Below, piece by piece: positions 1 to 7,398 of a DNA stretch of 11,034 nt. A model generated the notes under the pieces. It saw only the letters and a program-made list of their open reading frames with translations. It searched no databases and had not been told where the DNA came from. The stretch is from the NCBI GenBank assembly GCA_017622255.1, contig JAGARL010000312.1:1-11034 (forward strand). The letters run 5' to 3'. This DNA is from Methanocorpusculum sp. (GTDB lineage: Archaea; Halobacteriota; Methanomicrobia; Methanomicrobiales; Methanocorpusculaceae). Each line of letters begins with the position of its first letter. The stretch's first letter is position 1. The position numbers and the translations under genes were made by a program.

Positions 1-1
1 G

Positions 2-151
2 TTTGAATACTTCTTAACCTGTAAGAAAGGACATGAACTGCCGTCTCCGATGCCGAAACAGGGATTCGAGTGTGCAGAGTATGAGAATAAACTCGCGATT
101 CTCCCGCGTACCAAGAGAAGCCAGTGCGCTATTGAAATCCGGCAGGATTAA
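2..151 (+). CDS. C-terminal end of an unrecognised protein (5' end outside window)
   Basis: An open frame runs from the first full codon of the window to a TAA at 149-151, giving the last 49 residues of a protein that begins to the left. I do not recognise the family. Visible features are a Cys-Lys-Lys-Gly-His cluster near the start (C7, H11), two further cysteines (C24, C42), and a basic stretch (residues 36-39, RTKR). The Cys/His content would fit a zinc-binding segment, but no complete motif can be shown. The stop lies one base from the stop of the opposite-strand gene, a tight convergent pair, which supports both stops. A plus-strand ATG at 33 opens another frame that mostly runs antisense to the neighbouring gene, so I prefer this frame. 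Confidence is moderate because only 50 codons are visible. Confidence 0.6.
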   Translation, partial: FEYFLTCKKGHELPSPMPKQGFECAEYENKLAILPRTKRSQCAIEIRQD

Positions 152-152
152 T

Positions 153-1373
153 TCACTCTTCTTTTTCAAACAGACTCAAACACCGCTTCTTATACTCGGC
201 TTCCGAGATAATCTTGTTTTCCCGCAGGAACTTCAGCGCTTCCAGAGACTTGTCAACCGTCTCCTCATCAATTCCTTCCTTCGGCTGCAGGGTTACCGCC
301 TCTGGATTTTTCTGCCGCCGGAAAATCATCACCGGCTCGGGGGCAGGCTCTGCCGGAGCTTCCGGCACTTCCGCTTTTTTTGCCCGCGGCTTTACGGAAG
401 GATTCGGAAGAACCGTTACCTTCTCGATAATCTCCACTTCCGTATCCTGCGCCGGCGCTGCTTTCGGCTGCGGAATAATCAGCTTTGGACGCTCACCTGC
501 GGAGTACACCTCTGAGTCATCATCTTCGGGAGAGAACACTTCCCGAACCGGTGCTGCCGGGGCTTTTGGCGCATTCTTCCAGGGACTGCCGCGGGGAAGA
601 ATCTCCGCATCTCCTCCGCTATCACTGTTCCACTGTTCGTTTCGGGAAAGGGATGCCGGCTCATAAATCACCGCATCATTTTCCGGCGGCAGGGATGCCT
701 TGGTTTCCGAGGGGAGTTCGGTTGACTGAATCATCCGGGCAACCCGTTCATCAACAGCGGCTGCGCGGCTGTCCTCTGCATCTTCCCTCTCCTCTTCTGC
801 CTCAAACACATCATCCTCGCCGGCACGGGAAAATCTGGCAAACAAATCATCCTCAATCTCTGCCGGAGCAGGGGTTGGAACCGGCGTTGGGATAACCGCA
901 TCCTCGAAGATATCTTCGTCAGCAGCAAACACCGGCACATCCGGGTTTTCATGGAGCAGATACTCATCCGTTAACAGATTCTTTCTCTGGGAAAGCGAAA
1001 AGTACCGGGAGGAAAGCGTGCGGATACTCTCAGCCGCAGAAAGCAGAGCGCTTCTGACATCATCCACCGAATCCTGAATGTGCGGGAAAACAATATCCTT
1101 GCCGAGCGCGGTGTGGAAAACCAGAGTTGCAGAAACTGCCGGCGGGAACTTCGCAAAAATCGAGAGCACATCCACATACTGCAGGGTAAATACTTTGTAC
1201 ACCGTCTGCGTCTCCGGGTATCCCCAGAGAATTCTCTTTCTGGAGAACAGAATCGGAATCAGATATTTCTCCTTCGAGCGGCCGAATAAGACATTCAAAA
1301 CCTCTTCATCTTTGGAGATATCATCTAAAATCTCCATCGGAAGGTCATACTGATACAAAACTTCGCGCCGCAC
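153..1373 (-). CDS. PH-like and SHOCT-like domain protein with long disordered linker
   Basis: This predicted cytoplasmic protein of 406 residues has three parts. Residues about 20-120 form a beta-rich segment ending in a helix (RSALLSAAESIRTLSSRYF), the pattern of bacterial PH-like (YokE/bPH) domains. Residues about 130-365 are low-complexity, rich in Asp/Glu, Pro and Ala, with a PTPVPTPAPAE run, and are probably disordered. Residues about 374-404 (SLEALKFLRENKIISEAEYKKR) match the short SHOCT pattern of a helix, a G/N-x-I-[IT]-x-x-E-[FY] turn and a second helix. There is no signal peptide or membrane segment. The start is GTG (1371-1373), chosen because AGGAG lies 8 bases upstream and no ATG fits. 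In known families SHOCT tails serve oligomerisation or regulation; the role here is unknown. Both domain calls rest on pattern reading, not a profile search. It is transcribed in the same direction as the thermosome gene but is separated from it by 127 bp holding a likely terminator. Confidence 0.8.
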   Translation of the reverse strand: MRREVLYQYDLPMEILDDISKDEEVLNVLFGRSKEKYLIPILFSRKRILWGYPETQTVYKVFTLQYVDVLSIFAKFPPAVSATLVFHTALGKDIVFPHIQDSVDDVRSALLSAAESIRTLSSRYFSLSQRKNLLTDEYLLHENPDVPVFAADEDIFEDAVIPTPVPTPAPAEIEDDLFARFSRAGEDDVFEAEEEREDAEDSRAAAVDERVARMIQSTELPSETKASLPPENDAVIYEPASLSRNEQWNSDSGGDAEILPRGSPWKNAPKAPAAPVREVFSPEDDDSEVYSAGERPKLIIPQPKAAPAQDTEVEIIEKVTVLPNPSVKPRAKKAEVPEAPAEPAPEPVMIFRRQKNPEAVTLQPKEGIDEETVDKSLEALKFLRENKIISEAEYKKRCLSLFEKEE

Positions 1374-1439
1374 AATCTGTTCTCCTGTTACCTATACTGT
1401 TGGTTCTTGGAATAGTAAAAACTCACGATGAAGAGTGAT

Positions 1440-1470
1440 AAAAAGAGTATTGGGGCAGGGTATACCTGCC
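1440..1470 (-). terminator. Probable thermosome transcription terminator
   Basis: Read on the minus strand, 31-61 bases after the thermosome stop, GGCAGG and CCTGCC (1465-1470 and 1454-1459 on the plus strand) can form a 6-bp stem around a 5-base loop. A T5 run (1444 to 1440) follows about 9 bases later. Archaeal termination depends mainly on T-runs, so the T-run may matter more than the stem. The remaining bases of the 1374-1500 gap must hold the promoter of the downstream gene, but I see no convincing TATA box there. Confidence 0.5.
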
Positions 1471-1500
1471 GATATTAGCGGGAATTGTACGCTGGTGACT

Positions 1501-3147
1501 TTACATCATGCCCGGCATTCCGCCCATTCCGCCGCCCATGGCTGCCATCTCTTCCGGAGACGGTCCTGCGGACTTTGCAGAGGCAATTACGTCATCAATT
1601 CTGAGGATCATAACTGCTGCTTCTGCTGCGGAGGCAATTGCCTGGGTCTTGACTCTCAGCGGCTCAACGACGCCTGCTTCCCACATGTCAACCGGCTTGC
1701 CCTCGAAGACATCAAGACCGAAGGTCTTCTGTCCCTTCTCGTGTGCTGCACGGAGGTCGACGAGTTTGTCGATTGGGTCGAGACCTGCGTTCTCTGCAAG
1801 GGTTCTCGGGATGACTTCAAGTGCAGATGCGAATGCCTCAATTGCGAGCTGGATTCTGCCGCCCTGGGTTGCTGCGTACTCACGGAGTCTTAAGGAAAGC
1901 TCAACTTCCGGTGCTCCTCCGCCTGCGACAACCTTCTTGTCCTCAACGACACAGCCGACAACGCGGAGTGCGTCTTCAAGTGCTCTGCCAAGCTCGTCGA
2001 CGACGTGCTCAGTTCCGCCCTTGATGATGATGGAGACTGCCTTCGGGTTCTTGCACTTCTCAACGAAGACCATTGCTTCGCCGGTTCCGACCTTGCGCTC
2101 TTCAACGAGTCCTGCAACTCCAAGCTCGTCGCCGGAGATTGCGTCAATGGAGGAGATGATGGATCCTCCGGTTGCACGGGCGAGTTTTTCCATGTCGGAC
2201 TTCTTAACGCGGCGGATTGCAAAGATGCCTGCCTTGGATAAGTAGTGCTGTGCGATGTCGTCGATACCCTTCTGACAGAAGAGGACGTTTGCACCGGAGT
2301 TGACAATCTTGTCAACAATGCCCTTAATCATGCGTTCTTCTTCATCGAGGAAGAGCTGGAGCTGGTCCGGGGAGGTGATGGAGATTTCTGCATCGACTTC
2401 GGTCTTCTTGTACTCGACTGCTGCGTTTAAGAGAAGGATCTTTGCGTCTGCAACGGTCTTCGGCATGCCTGGGTGGACACGCTCTTTGTCGATGAGCATA
2501 CCCTCGACAATCTCGGAGTCCTCGATTGCACCGCCGACACGCTTCTCGACTTTGACGTTTTCGGTGTCAACAGTTCCGTCCTCGTCTGCGACGAGAGTGA
2601 TTGCACGAACGATTAAGTCGCAGAGCTTTTCCTTGGATGCCTCTGCGTTCTTTCCGGTCATGGCAGTGCCTGCAATCTTTGCAAGGATATCAGTGTCGTT
2701 TGCTTCGACATCCTGTGCAATGCCCTGGAGGAGTTCCTGTGCTTTCTCTGCTGCCTGTCTGTATCCGAGGGTGATAACAGTCGGGTGGACGTCCTGCTCG
2801 AGGAGTTCTTCGGACTTCTTTAAGAGTTCACCTGCAATAACAACTGCGGAGGTGGTTCCGTCTCCGACTTCGTCGTCCTGGGTCTTGGAGACTTCGACCA
2901 TCATCTTTGCGGCCGGGTGCTCAATGTCCATCTCTTTTAAGATGGTGACACCGTCGTTGGTGATGACAACATCTCCAATGGTGTCGACAAGCATCTTGTC
3001 CATGCCTTTCGGACCAAGGGTGGTTCTGACTGCACCTGCAACTGCCTTTGCTGCTGCGATGTTCATACTCTGTGCGTCGCGTCCGCGGGTGCGGGATCCG
3101 CCCTCTTTGAGGATTAAAATTGGCTGTCCGCCAAGCTGTGCTGACAT
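1501..3147 (-). CDS. thsA: Thermosome subunit (archaeal group II chaperonin)
   Basis: This is an ATP-dependent chaperonin subunit of 548 residues, the usual length, forming eight- or nine-membered double rings that fold proteins in the cytoplasm. Diagnostic motifs are all present: TTLGPKGMD (42-50), NDGVTIL (64-70), the nucleotide-binding GDGTTS (95-100), the apical and lid region (about 200-370), the [10 protein letters not shown] segment (407-416), and a GGM-rich tail ending [10 protein letters not shown]. The start is the ATG at 3145-3147 because the protein then begins MSAQLGGQP, as thermosomes do, and GGTGA lies 8 bases upstream. A GTG at 3157-3159 in the same frame is part of that ribosome binding site and is rejected. 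The gene has its own strong promoter and is probably monocistronic. Many archaea carry two or three paralogous subunits, and which one this is cannot be told from the window, so the symbol is generic. Confidence 0.98.
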   Translation of the reverse strand: MSAQLGGQPILILKEGGSRTRGRDAQSMNIAAAKAVAGAVRTTLGPKGMDKMLVDTIGDVVITNDGVTILKEMDIEHPAAKMMVEVSKTQDDEVGDGTTSAVVIAGELLKKSEELLEQDVHPTVITLGYRQAAEKAQELLQGIAQDVEANDTDILAKIAGTAMTGKNAEASKEKLCDLIVRAITLVADEDGTVDTENVKVEKRVGGAIEDSEIVEGMLIDKERVHPGMPKTVADAKILLLNAAVEYKKTEVDAEISITSPDQLQLFLDEEERMIKGIVDKIVNSGANVLFCQKGIDDIAQHYLSKAGIFAIRRVKKSDMEKLARATGGSIISSIDAISGDELGVAGLVEERKVGTGEAMVFVEKCKNPKAVSIIIKGGTEHVVDELGRALEDALRVVGCVVEDKKVVAGGGAPEVELSLRLREYAATQGGRIQLAIEAFASALEVIPRTLAENAGLDPIDKLVDLRAAHEKGQKTFGLDVFEGKPVDMWEAGVVEPLRVKTQAIASAAEAAVMILRIDDVIASAKSAGPSPEEMAAMGGGMGGMPGMM

Positions 3148-3163
3148 AGTAATAATCACCTAA

Positions 3164-3177
3164 TACCCGTTAGGGTA
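3164..3177. repeat. Inverted repeat in the thermosome leader
   Basis: TACCC (3164-3168) and GGGTA (3173-3177) are perfect 5-base arms around GTTA. They lie between the predicted transcription start (about 3185) and the thermosome ribosome binding site (3156-3160). The position suits an operator or a small leader hairpin, for example for heat-shock control, but arms this short can occur by chance. Confidence 0.4.
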
Positions 3178-3204
3178 ATGTATCAATTATGTTGTTTAGT
3201 GGTT

Positions 3205-3214
3205 CTATATAAAG
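3205..3214 (-). promoter_or_regulatory. Thermosome promoter TATA box
   Basis: On the minus strand the bases read CTTTATATAG, a near-perfect archaeal TATA box (TTTATATA at 3213-3206). Transcription should start about 25 bases downstream, near 3185, leaving a leader of roughly 38 bases with a good ribosome binding site. A purine-rich BRE upstream is not clear (the bases there read ACAACAG). Confidence 0.8.
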
Positions 3215-3255
3215 CTGTTGTTTGCCCCTCCCAATCGGCGGAAGGGATGGAAGGG

Positions 3256-3263
3256 AAAAAAAA
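3256..3263 (-). terminator. T8 terminator after the flavoprotein operon
   Basis: On the minus strand a run of eight T follows the flavoprotein stop by about 43 bases and precedes the thermosome TATA box by about 42. It fits a T-run archaeal terminator separating the two units. No strong hairpin is seen. Confidence 0.6.
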
Positions 3264-3306
3264 GTGAGCAGGTCCAAACCCTCATACGCGCCAATGCGGC
3301 ACACGC

Positions 3307-4599
3307 TTACTGTGCGGAAAAGCGGATGAGTGAGTAGAGTCCGTCAGAGTTCGGGTGAACCTCAAGCATCGGGGAGAACTCGTGAACGGTGACGCCCTTT
3401 CTTACTAAGTAGCCAAGGTAGGTACCGACCAGACTGGTTGAAGGGCCGGAGCTTGCAAAGCCGAGAATGGTACCGTCCGCACCGGTTTCAAGCTGCATGT
3501 GACCAACCGTTCCATCCAAGACATGCCAGTAGGAGCCGGGACCTGCAATGTTCGGCATGGTTTCCTTTTCACCGGCGGTCTTTGGCGGGCAGACAGTATA
3601 GTCAAGTCCGAGGACTACGGAGAACGGAATCTGGGAGAGGTCAACTTTGCGCGGATTGCCGAGGATGGCATCTGCCGCGGCAAATCCCTGCAGACGGGCT
3701 GCCGGGGTGAAACATTTTCCGCCGAGGATATCTCCTGCAGCATAAACACCCGGAATGGAGGTTTCCATCTGTTCGTTTACGAGAATTGCGCCGTCAGCCC
3801 CTTTGGCAACGCCGGAGACAAAAGGCGACTCCGGTTTTACGCCGGTTGCAAAAAGCACTGCATCGCAGGGAATCGTTTCCCCACCGGCAACAACACCTTC
3901 CACATGGTCTGTGCCGAGGATTTTTTCAAGCGGCGTATTCTCGCGGATGTCAACCGCCGAGAGGTCGCGGCGGGCATCGGCTAAGAGCGGCTCTGGAAGC
4001 ATCGAAAGAAGCGAGCTTCTTGCAATCAGTGTCACCTCACAGCCGAATGCCGCATAGATGTAGGCAAACTCAGCCGCGGAAATTCCGCCGCCGATAATTA
4101 CCAGACGCTTTGGAAGCGCCGGCATGGAGCGAAGGGTTCTTGCATTGTATGTTCCAGGCAAATCTTTTCCTTCCACATCCGGGATGTTCATCTGACCGCC
4201 GGCCGCAATAATTACCGCTTCCGCCTCGCGGGGCTTGCCGTCCACATAGACAACACCGTCTCTGACCTCAGCCTCAACACCGTACTCGACTTTGACGCCG
4301 GCGCCGGTTGTCTCCATATTCAGGATATAGCGGAGCTTGTCCTGTGTTGCCTCAAGCTTTTCCAGAAGCGCCGGATAGTCCACAGAGACATTGCCTGCAA
4401 GGATTCCCATCTCTTCGAGATGGCGGGCGCTCATGATACTGCGGGCAACATCGTTTAACGCACAGACAAGCATGCACCCGTCATGCACACACTGCCCGCC
4501 GAGCGCCCGCTTTTCGAGGATCGTGACCTCGCGGCCTGCACCGGCAAGGCGGAGCGCCGCCATTCTTCCGGCAGGGCCGCCGCCGACAACAATAATCAC
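3307..4599 (-). CDS. FAD/NAD(P)-dependent disulfide oxidoreductase, dihydrolipoamide dehydrogenase-like
   Basis: This soluble flavoprotein of 430 residues is built like dihydrolipoamide dehydrogenase, mercuric reductase and glutathione reductase. The FAD-binding GGGPAG is at 6-11. The redox-active CxxxxC is present as GGQCVHDGC (C37, C42), but the usual I-P-S-K that follows is replaced by M-L-V-C, adding a cysteine (C46). The NAD(P)-binding GGGISAAE is at 170-177, ATG at 251-253, and the second FAD motif YAAGD at 286-290. The C-terminal dimerisation domain ends with VHPNSDGLY (H415-P416), where true lipoamide dehydrogenases have HP followed by a Glu. The family passes electrons between NAD(P)H, FAD and a disulfide, but the substrate here is unknown; no 2-oxoacid dehydrogenase genes are nearby, so lipoamide is not supported. 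The GTG start has GAGGT 8 bases upstream and lies one base after the stop of the upstream gene, implying an operon and probable translational coupling. Confidence 0.9.
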   Translation of the reverse strand: MIIVVGGGPAGRMAALRLAGAGREVTILEKRALGGQCVHDGCMLVCALNDVARSIMSARHLEEMGILAGNVSVDYPALLEKLEATQDKLRYILNMETTGAGVKVEYGVEAEVRDGVVYVDGKPREAEAVIIAAGGQMNIPDVEGKDLPGTYNARTLRSMPALPKRLVIIGGGISAAEFAYIYAAFGCEVTLIARSSLLSMLPEPLLADARRDLSAVDIRENTPLEKILGTDHVEGVVAGGETIPCDAVLFATGVKPESPFVSGVAKGADGAILVNEQMETSIPGVYAAGDILGGKCFTPAARLQGFAAADAILGNPRKVDLSQIPFSVVLGLDYTVCPPKTAGEKETMPNIAGPGSYWHVLDGTVGHMQLETGADGTILGFASSGPSTSLVGTYLGYLVRKGVTVHEFSPMLEVHPNSDGLYSLIRFSAQ

Positions 4600-4600
4600 G

Positions 4601-5542
4601 TTAGAAGACCTCGCATCCCTCGTCGGACGGGAGTGCTAACTCCTGACCGTTGAATGCGTTGACTTCCACGATATCTCTCTTGCCTCTGACCTGCCAGACC
4701 GGAACATAGACCTTCTCGACCTTGACGACAATGTTGTCCTCGGTCGGCTTGAACTCCTTTTCTTCGGCGAAGATGGCGTCCCCTGCCGTGGTCTTGATTC
4801 TGACACGGCGGGTAAGCTTCTTGATGAGTCCGGCCATAACCGTCTCTTTGGCTTCACTCTTCTGGGTTACCGGGGCGACAATATCTGCGTCAGCCGGAAG
4901 TTCTCCCGGAACAGGGATGGCATCGTCTTCGAACTCCCACTCAAGGCCGTTTACCGCGTTAATCCATCCGTCTCCTTCGGCATCAAAGCAGACACTCTTT
5001 CCTTTATAAGTTGCTTCACCGCCGCTGGTGTAGTGGTATCTCCAGTATGGAATCATGCGAAGCACGGTCGGACCTTCCTGGTGTGCTACGCGGACGGCAT
5101 CCTTTGCCGTGATTCTGATTGGAAGCATTAAGTCGTAGCCGACAGCGGAAATGTCCGGCGTTGCCCCTGCCGGGTAGGCGAAGGAGGGCGTTGCCTCAAT
5201 ATCGAACGGAAGTCCGTAGATTCGAGCCTCTGCGGAGAGCGCAATGTTCTGGAGGAGCTGGTCCTTGGTCCAGAGCGTGGACTCCTTCGGCTGGAAGTAC
5301 GAGTTTCCGGTAAAGATGATTTTATCACAGCGGACCTTTGAGCCGCCAAGCATAATGGTGTACGGCGTCATATCGAAGCGCTGGAGACCGTTTAAGTCAT
5401 CCGAACACATGACCAGCACACACTTGTTTCCGCGAACGCCGGAGAGGTTAAACGGACCATCTTCCGGTTCGCAGTCATATCCGGCAGTCTGCAGGACCGC
5501 GGTAATCTCTGCGGCTGCCTGTTCGTGGTTTGGTTCACCCAT
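4601..5542 (-). CDS. Conserved-looking protein of unknown function with an internal repeat
   Basis: I do not recognise this 313-residue protein. It has no signal peptide or membrane segment. Residues about 1-110 look like an alpha/beta domain (helix 6-20, then a strand with VLVMCSDD at 42-49). The rest contains two related segments, one around P165-Y-W167 to N198-G199 and one around P281-V-W283 to N298-G299. Both have an aromatic/valine strand, P-[YV]-W, more strands, then A-[VF]-N-G followed by Q/L-E. This suggests a duplicated beta-rich unit. Three cysteines (C24, C41, C46) lie in the N-terminal domain. It is the first gene of an operon with the flavoprotein downstream, so a redox-linked or partner role is possible but unproven. 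ATG (5540-5542) is the only good start. It has no ribosome binding site, but a TATA-like element about 27 bases upstream fits a leaderless transcript. Confidence 0.82.
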   Translation of the reverse strand: MGEPNHEQAAAEITAVLQTAGYDCEPEDGPFNLSGVRGNKCVLVMCSDDLNGLQRFDMTPYTIMLGGSKVRCDKIIFTGNSYFQPKESTLWTKDQLLQNIALSAEARIYGLPFDIEATPSFAYPAGATPDISAVGYDLMLPIRITAKDAVRVAHQEGPTVLRMIPYWRYHYTSGGEATYKGKSVCFDAEGDGWINAVNGLEWEFEDDAIPVPGELPADADIVAPVTQKSEAKETVMAGLIKKLTRRVRIKTTAGDAIFAEEKEFKPTEDNIVVKVEKVYVPVWQVRGKRDIVEVNAFNGQELALPSDEGCEVF

Positions 5543-5569
5543 GATTATTCTATATTGGTTCTCTGATTT

Positions 5570-5576
5570 GATAAAA
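5570..5576 (-). promoter_or_regulatory. TATA-like element of the unknown-protein/flavoprotein operon
   Basis: The minus strand reads TTTTATC, with 27 bases between it and the ATG. The expected start of transcription falls within a few bases of the ATG, which would give a leaderless or nearly leaderless mRNA and explain the missing ribosome binding site. Confidence 0.45.
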
Positions 5577-5605
5577 CGTTAGTGCTTGCAGGCGGCAGGC
5601 AGGAG

Positions 5606-5628
5606 AAAAAAGATTAGGGGTGTTCCCT
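5606..5628 (-). terminator. Probable terminator of the symporter operon
   Basis: Just after the symporter stop, the minus strand can form a small AGGG/CCCT stem (5625-5628 with 5616-5619, 5-base loop) followed by a T6 run (5611-5606). It separates the symporter from the promoter of the next operon in an 88-base gap. Confidence 0.55.
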
Positions 5629-5630
5629 GG

Positions 5631-7205
5631 TTACTGAAGAGCCATCTGCTCTTCTTTGGTAACGCGTTTCTTATCCAGCGGGAGGAGGATAAGTAAGACG
5701 ATGACGGAGAGAACAGTTCCGACAACCAGCGGGTCAAGGTAGCACCACGGGCTTGAAACAAGCGTGTTTACCCCAAAGAGCATGTTGCAGATGCCAAGTG
5801 CAGAGGACTCTGCCGTGTGGGCAAAGACCGTCCAGAGAAGCCATCCGGCAGCGCCTGCGAAGATACTCCAGGTTGCGGCAAGGCGGGACGGGCGTTTGGA
5901 GATGATTCCGTGAATGAATGCCGGAAGAAGGGCAGCCGTACACAGACCCATGAACATTGCCGTTGCCCGGGCAATGATACTGCCCGGCATAACAACAGCG
6001 AGCAGGATACTGACCAGAAGCATAATTCCAATACCTGCCTGGTTTGCACGAACAGAGTACTTTGCACCCTTGATACGGGAGAATAAGTCTCCTCCAAGTG
6101 TCGTTCCCATCGTGTGGAGAAGAGACGACAGCGTGGACATGGCAGCGGACAGAAGCGTCAGCATGAAGATGATGACGAACAGCTCCGGCATTGCCGAGTT
6201 GATGAACAGCGGGATAACCGAGTCTGCATTTCCGCCGGCGGCCTCAAGCGCGAGCTGACCTGAGGTCTGCATGAAGTACACGTTGGTGAGCGGTCCGACG
6301 GTGAAGGCAACGCCGGTCATCATGACGATGAAAAGTGCGCCCATTGGAACTGCACGGTTTAAGGATTTGCCGTCCTTTGCCGTCATGAAGCGGACTGCAA
6401 GCTGAGGCTGAGAGAGAACACCGATTCCGACACCTAAGACCAGAGTGGTGATAACGGTCATCCAGAGCGGGCTTCCAAACTCCGGCATGGAGGTCCAGCC
6501 GGTCATTCCCATAGCGATAAGGTTGTCCGGGACAAGCGGCGTCATTGCCTCGAGTGCACTGTGTGCCGCGGTAACTCCTCCAAGCATAATGTAAGTGAAC
6601 ACCAGAAGGATTCCCATTCCAACGAACATAATTGCCGCCTGGACTGCGTCGGTGTACATCACCGCAATCAGACCGCCGATGATAACATAGAGCGCGACAA
6701 TAACCGCGAAACCGAGAAGTGCAGTCATGTACGGGATGCCTAAGGTCGTCTCAATGAAACGGGCGCCGCCGATTAAAACTGCGGCAGTGTAAAGCGGCAT
6801 GGATGCGACGAAGATGATACTGATTCCGTAGATAATCTTCTTGGATGCAAAGATTTTACCTAAAAGCTCCGGGTAGGTCATGGCCCCAAGCTCCTTACCC
6901 TTTCTTCTGACTCTCTTTCCGAAGAAGATGAAGGCAATAATGACACCCACAACGATACACAGAACGGTAAGCCACATCAGACTCATACCGTACTGTGCAG
7001 CCATTCCGCCGAATCCGACGATTGCGGAGGTACTGATGAAAGTAGCACCATAGGATAGTGCAAGTACAATTGGAGGCGTGTTTCTGCCGGCGACCATATA
7101 GTCATCAGCGGATTTTGTCTTCTTGTATCCGTAGTATCCGACACCAAGAATCAGCGCCAGGTAGATGACGGCGATTCCAACCAGTAATTGAGTACTAACA
7201 GCCAT
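5631..7205 (-). CDS. Sodium:solute symporter (SSS family)
   Basis: This is an integral membrane transporter of 524 residues with about 13 hydrophobic segments, expected to couple solute uptake to inward Na+ flow (LeuT fold). Family marks include the first helix followed by a KKTKSADDYMVAGR stretch (28-41), a GATFISTSAIVG unwound-helix segment (53-64), TYPELLGKIF (110-119), the SQPQLAVRFMTAKD loop (265-278), and the Na+-site helix LLSAAMSTLSSLL (351-363) with its Ser/Thr cluster. The substrate cannot be read from sequence; relatives carry proline, pantothenate, acetate or sugars. I chose the ATG at 7203-7205, which overlaps the accessory gene by 11 bases. An ATG two codons earlier (7211) is equally possible, since AGGA and GTGAT ribosome binding elements sit upstream of both. 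A longer form from 7241 would add residues read over the accessory gene and is unlikely. Confidence 0.93.
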   Translation of the reverse strand: MAVSTQLLVGIAVIYLALILGVGYYGYKKTKSADDYMVAGRNTPPIVLALSYGATFISTSAIVGFGGMAAQYGMSLMWLTVLCIVVGVIIAFIFFGKRVRRKGKELGAMTYPELLGKIFASKKIIYGISIIFVASMPLYTAAVLIGGARFIETTLGIPYMTALLGFAVIVALYVIIGGLIAVMYTDAVQAAIMFVGMGILLVFTYIMLGGVTAAHSALEAMTPLVPDNLIAMGMTGWTSMPEFGSPLWMTVITTLVLGVGIGVLSQPQLAVRFMTAKDGKSLNRAVPMGALFIVMMTGVAFTVGPLTNVYFMQTSGQLALEAAGGNADSVIPLFINSAMPELFVIIFMLTLLSAAMSTLSSLLHTMGTTLGGDLFSRIKGAKYSVRANQAGIGIMLLVSILLAVVMPGSIIARATAMFMGLCTAALLPAFIHGIISKRPSRLAATWSIFAGAAGWLLWTVFAHTAESSALGICNMLFGVNTLVSSPWCYLDPLVVGTVLSVIVLLILLPLDKKRVTKEEQMALQ

Positions 7206-7317
7206 CGTCATCACTATCCTTGTTCCAGAGAACAATTCCATACACTACGCTGAATATCAGCGAGACGATGCATATCACGTAGGTCATCCAGACCCAGGGA
7301 TCACTTATTCCAAACAT
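7195..7317 (-). CDS. Symporter small accessory protein
   Basis: This 40-residue protein begins MFGISDPWVWMTYVIC, has one membrane helix (about residues 9-31) and ends in a short charged tail (WNKDSDDDGC). The MFGI-x-DPW-x-W start, single helix and W-N-K exit match the small proteins known to precede SSS-family symporters in archaea and bacteria. It is too short for usual gene-size cut-offs and easily missed. The ATG has AAGGTG 10 bases upstream, and its stop lies inside the symporter gene (11-base overlap), so the two are almost certainly co-translated. By analogy it is expected to bind or stabilise the symporter in the membrane; that role is inference. Confidence 0.88.
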   Translation of the reverse strand: MFGISDPWVWMTYVICIVSLIFSVVYGIVLWNKDSDDDGC

Positions 7318-7352
7318 GCGTATTTCACACCTTATGTACCTGATTCATGCGG

Positions 7353-7398
7353 CAGCATCAGCAGAAGAGTTTTTTCACGAAACCGTCTGCTGAAGCTG
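7353..7398. repeat. Long imperfect inverted repeat with a competing hairpin
   Basis: The arms 7353-7365 and 7386-7398 pair at 12 of 13 positions (one A/A mismatch) around a 20-base loop. A second perfect 7-bp pairing, AACCGTC (7381-7387) with GACGGTT (7398-7404), shares bases with the first, so the two structures exclude each other. The element lies 36-87 bases upstream of the accessory-protein start. It would be in that operon's leader if transcription begins upstream of 7404, or an operator if it begins downstream. Confidence 0.6.

Noticed and set aside
33..515. Plus-strand open frame of 160 codons at the left end
   Set aside because: It is mostly antisense to the SHOCT-like protein gene, is Arg/Leu/Phe-rich as shadow frames are, and conflicts with the better plus-strand frame ending at 151.
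1508..2245. Long plus-strand open frame (245 codons) antisense to the thermosome
   Set aside because: Ser/Pro/Thr-rich translation is a mirror of the strongly biased thermosome codons; the thermosome frame is certain.
2300..3163. Plus-strand open frame of 287 codons antisense to the thermosome
   Set aside because: Same cause: low stop-codon density opposite a highly biased gene; no ribosome binding site or recognisable domain.
7206..7241. Longer symporter start at 7241
   Set aside because: The added residues lie over the accessory-protein gene in another frame and do not resemble symporter N-termini.
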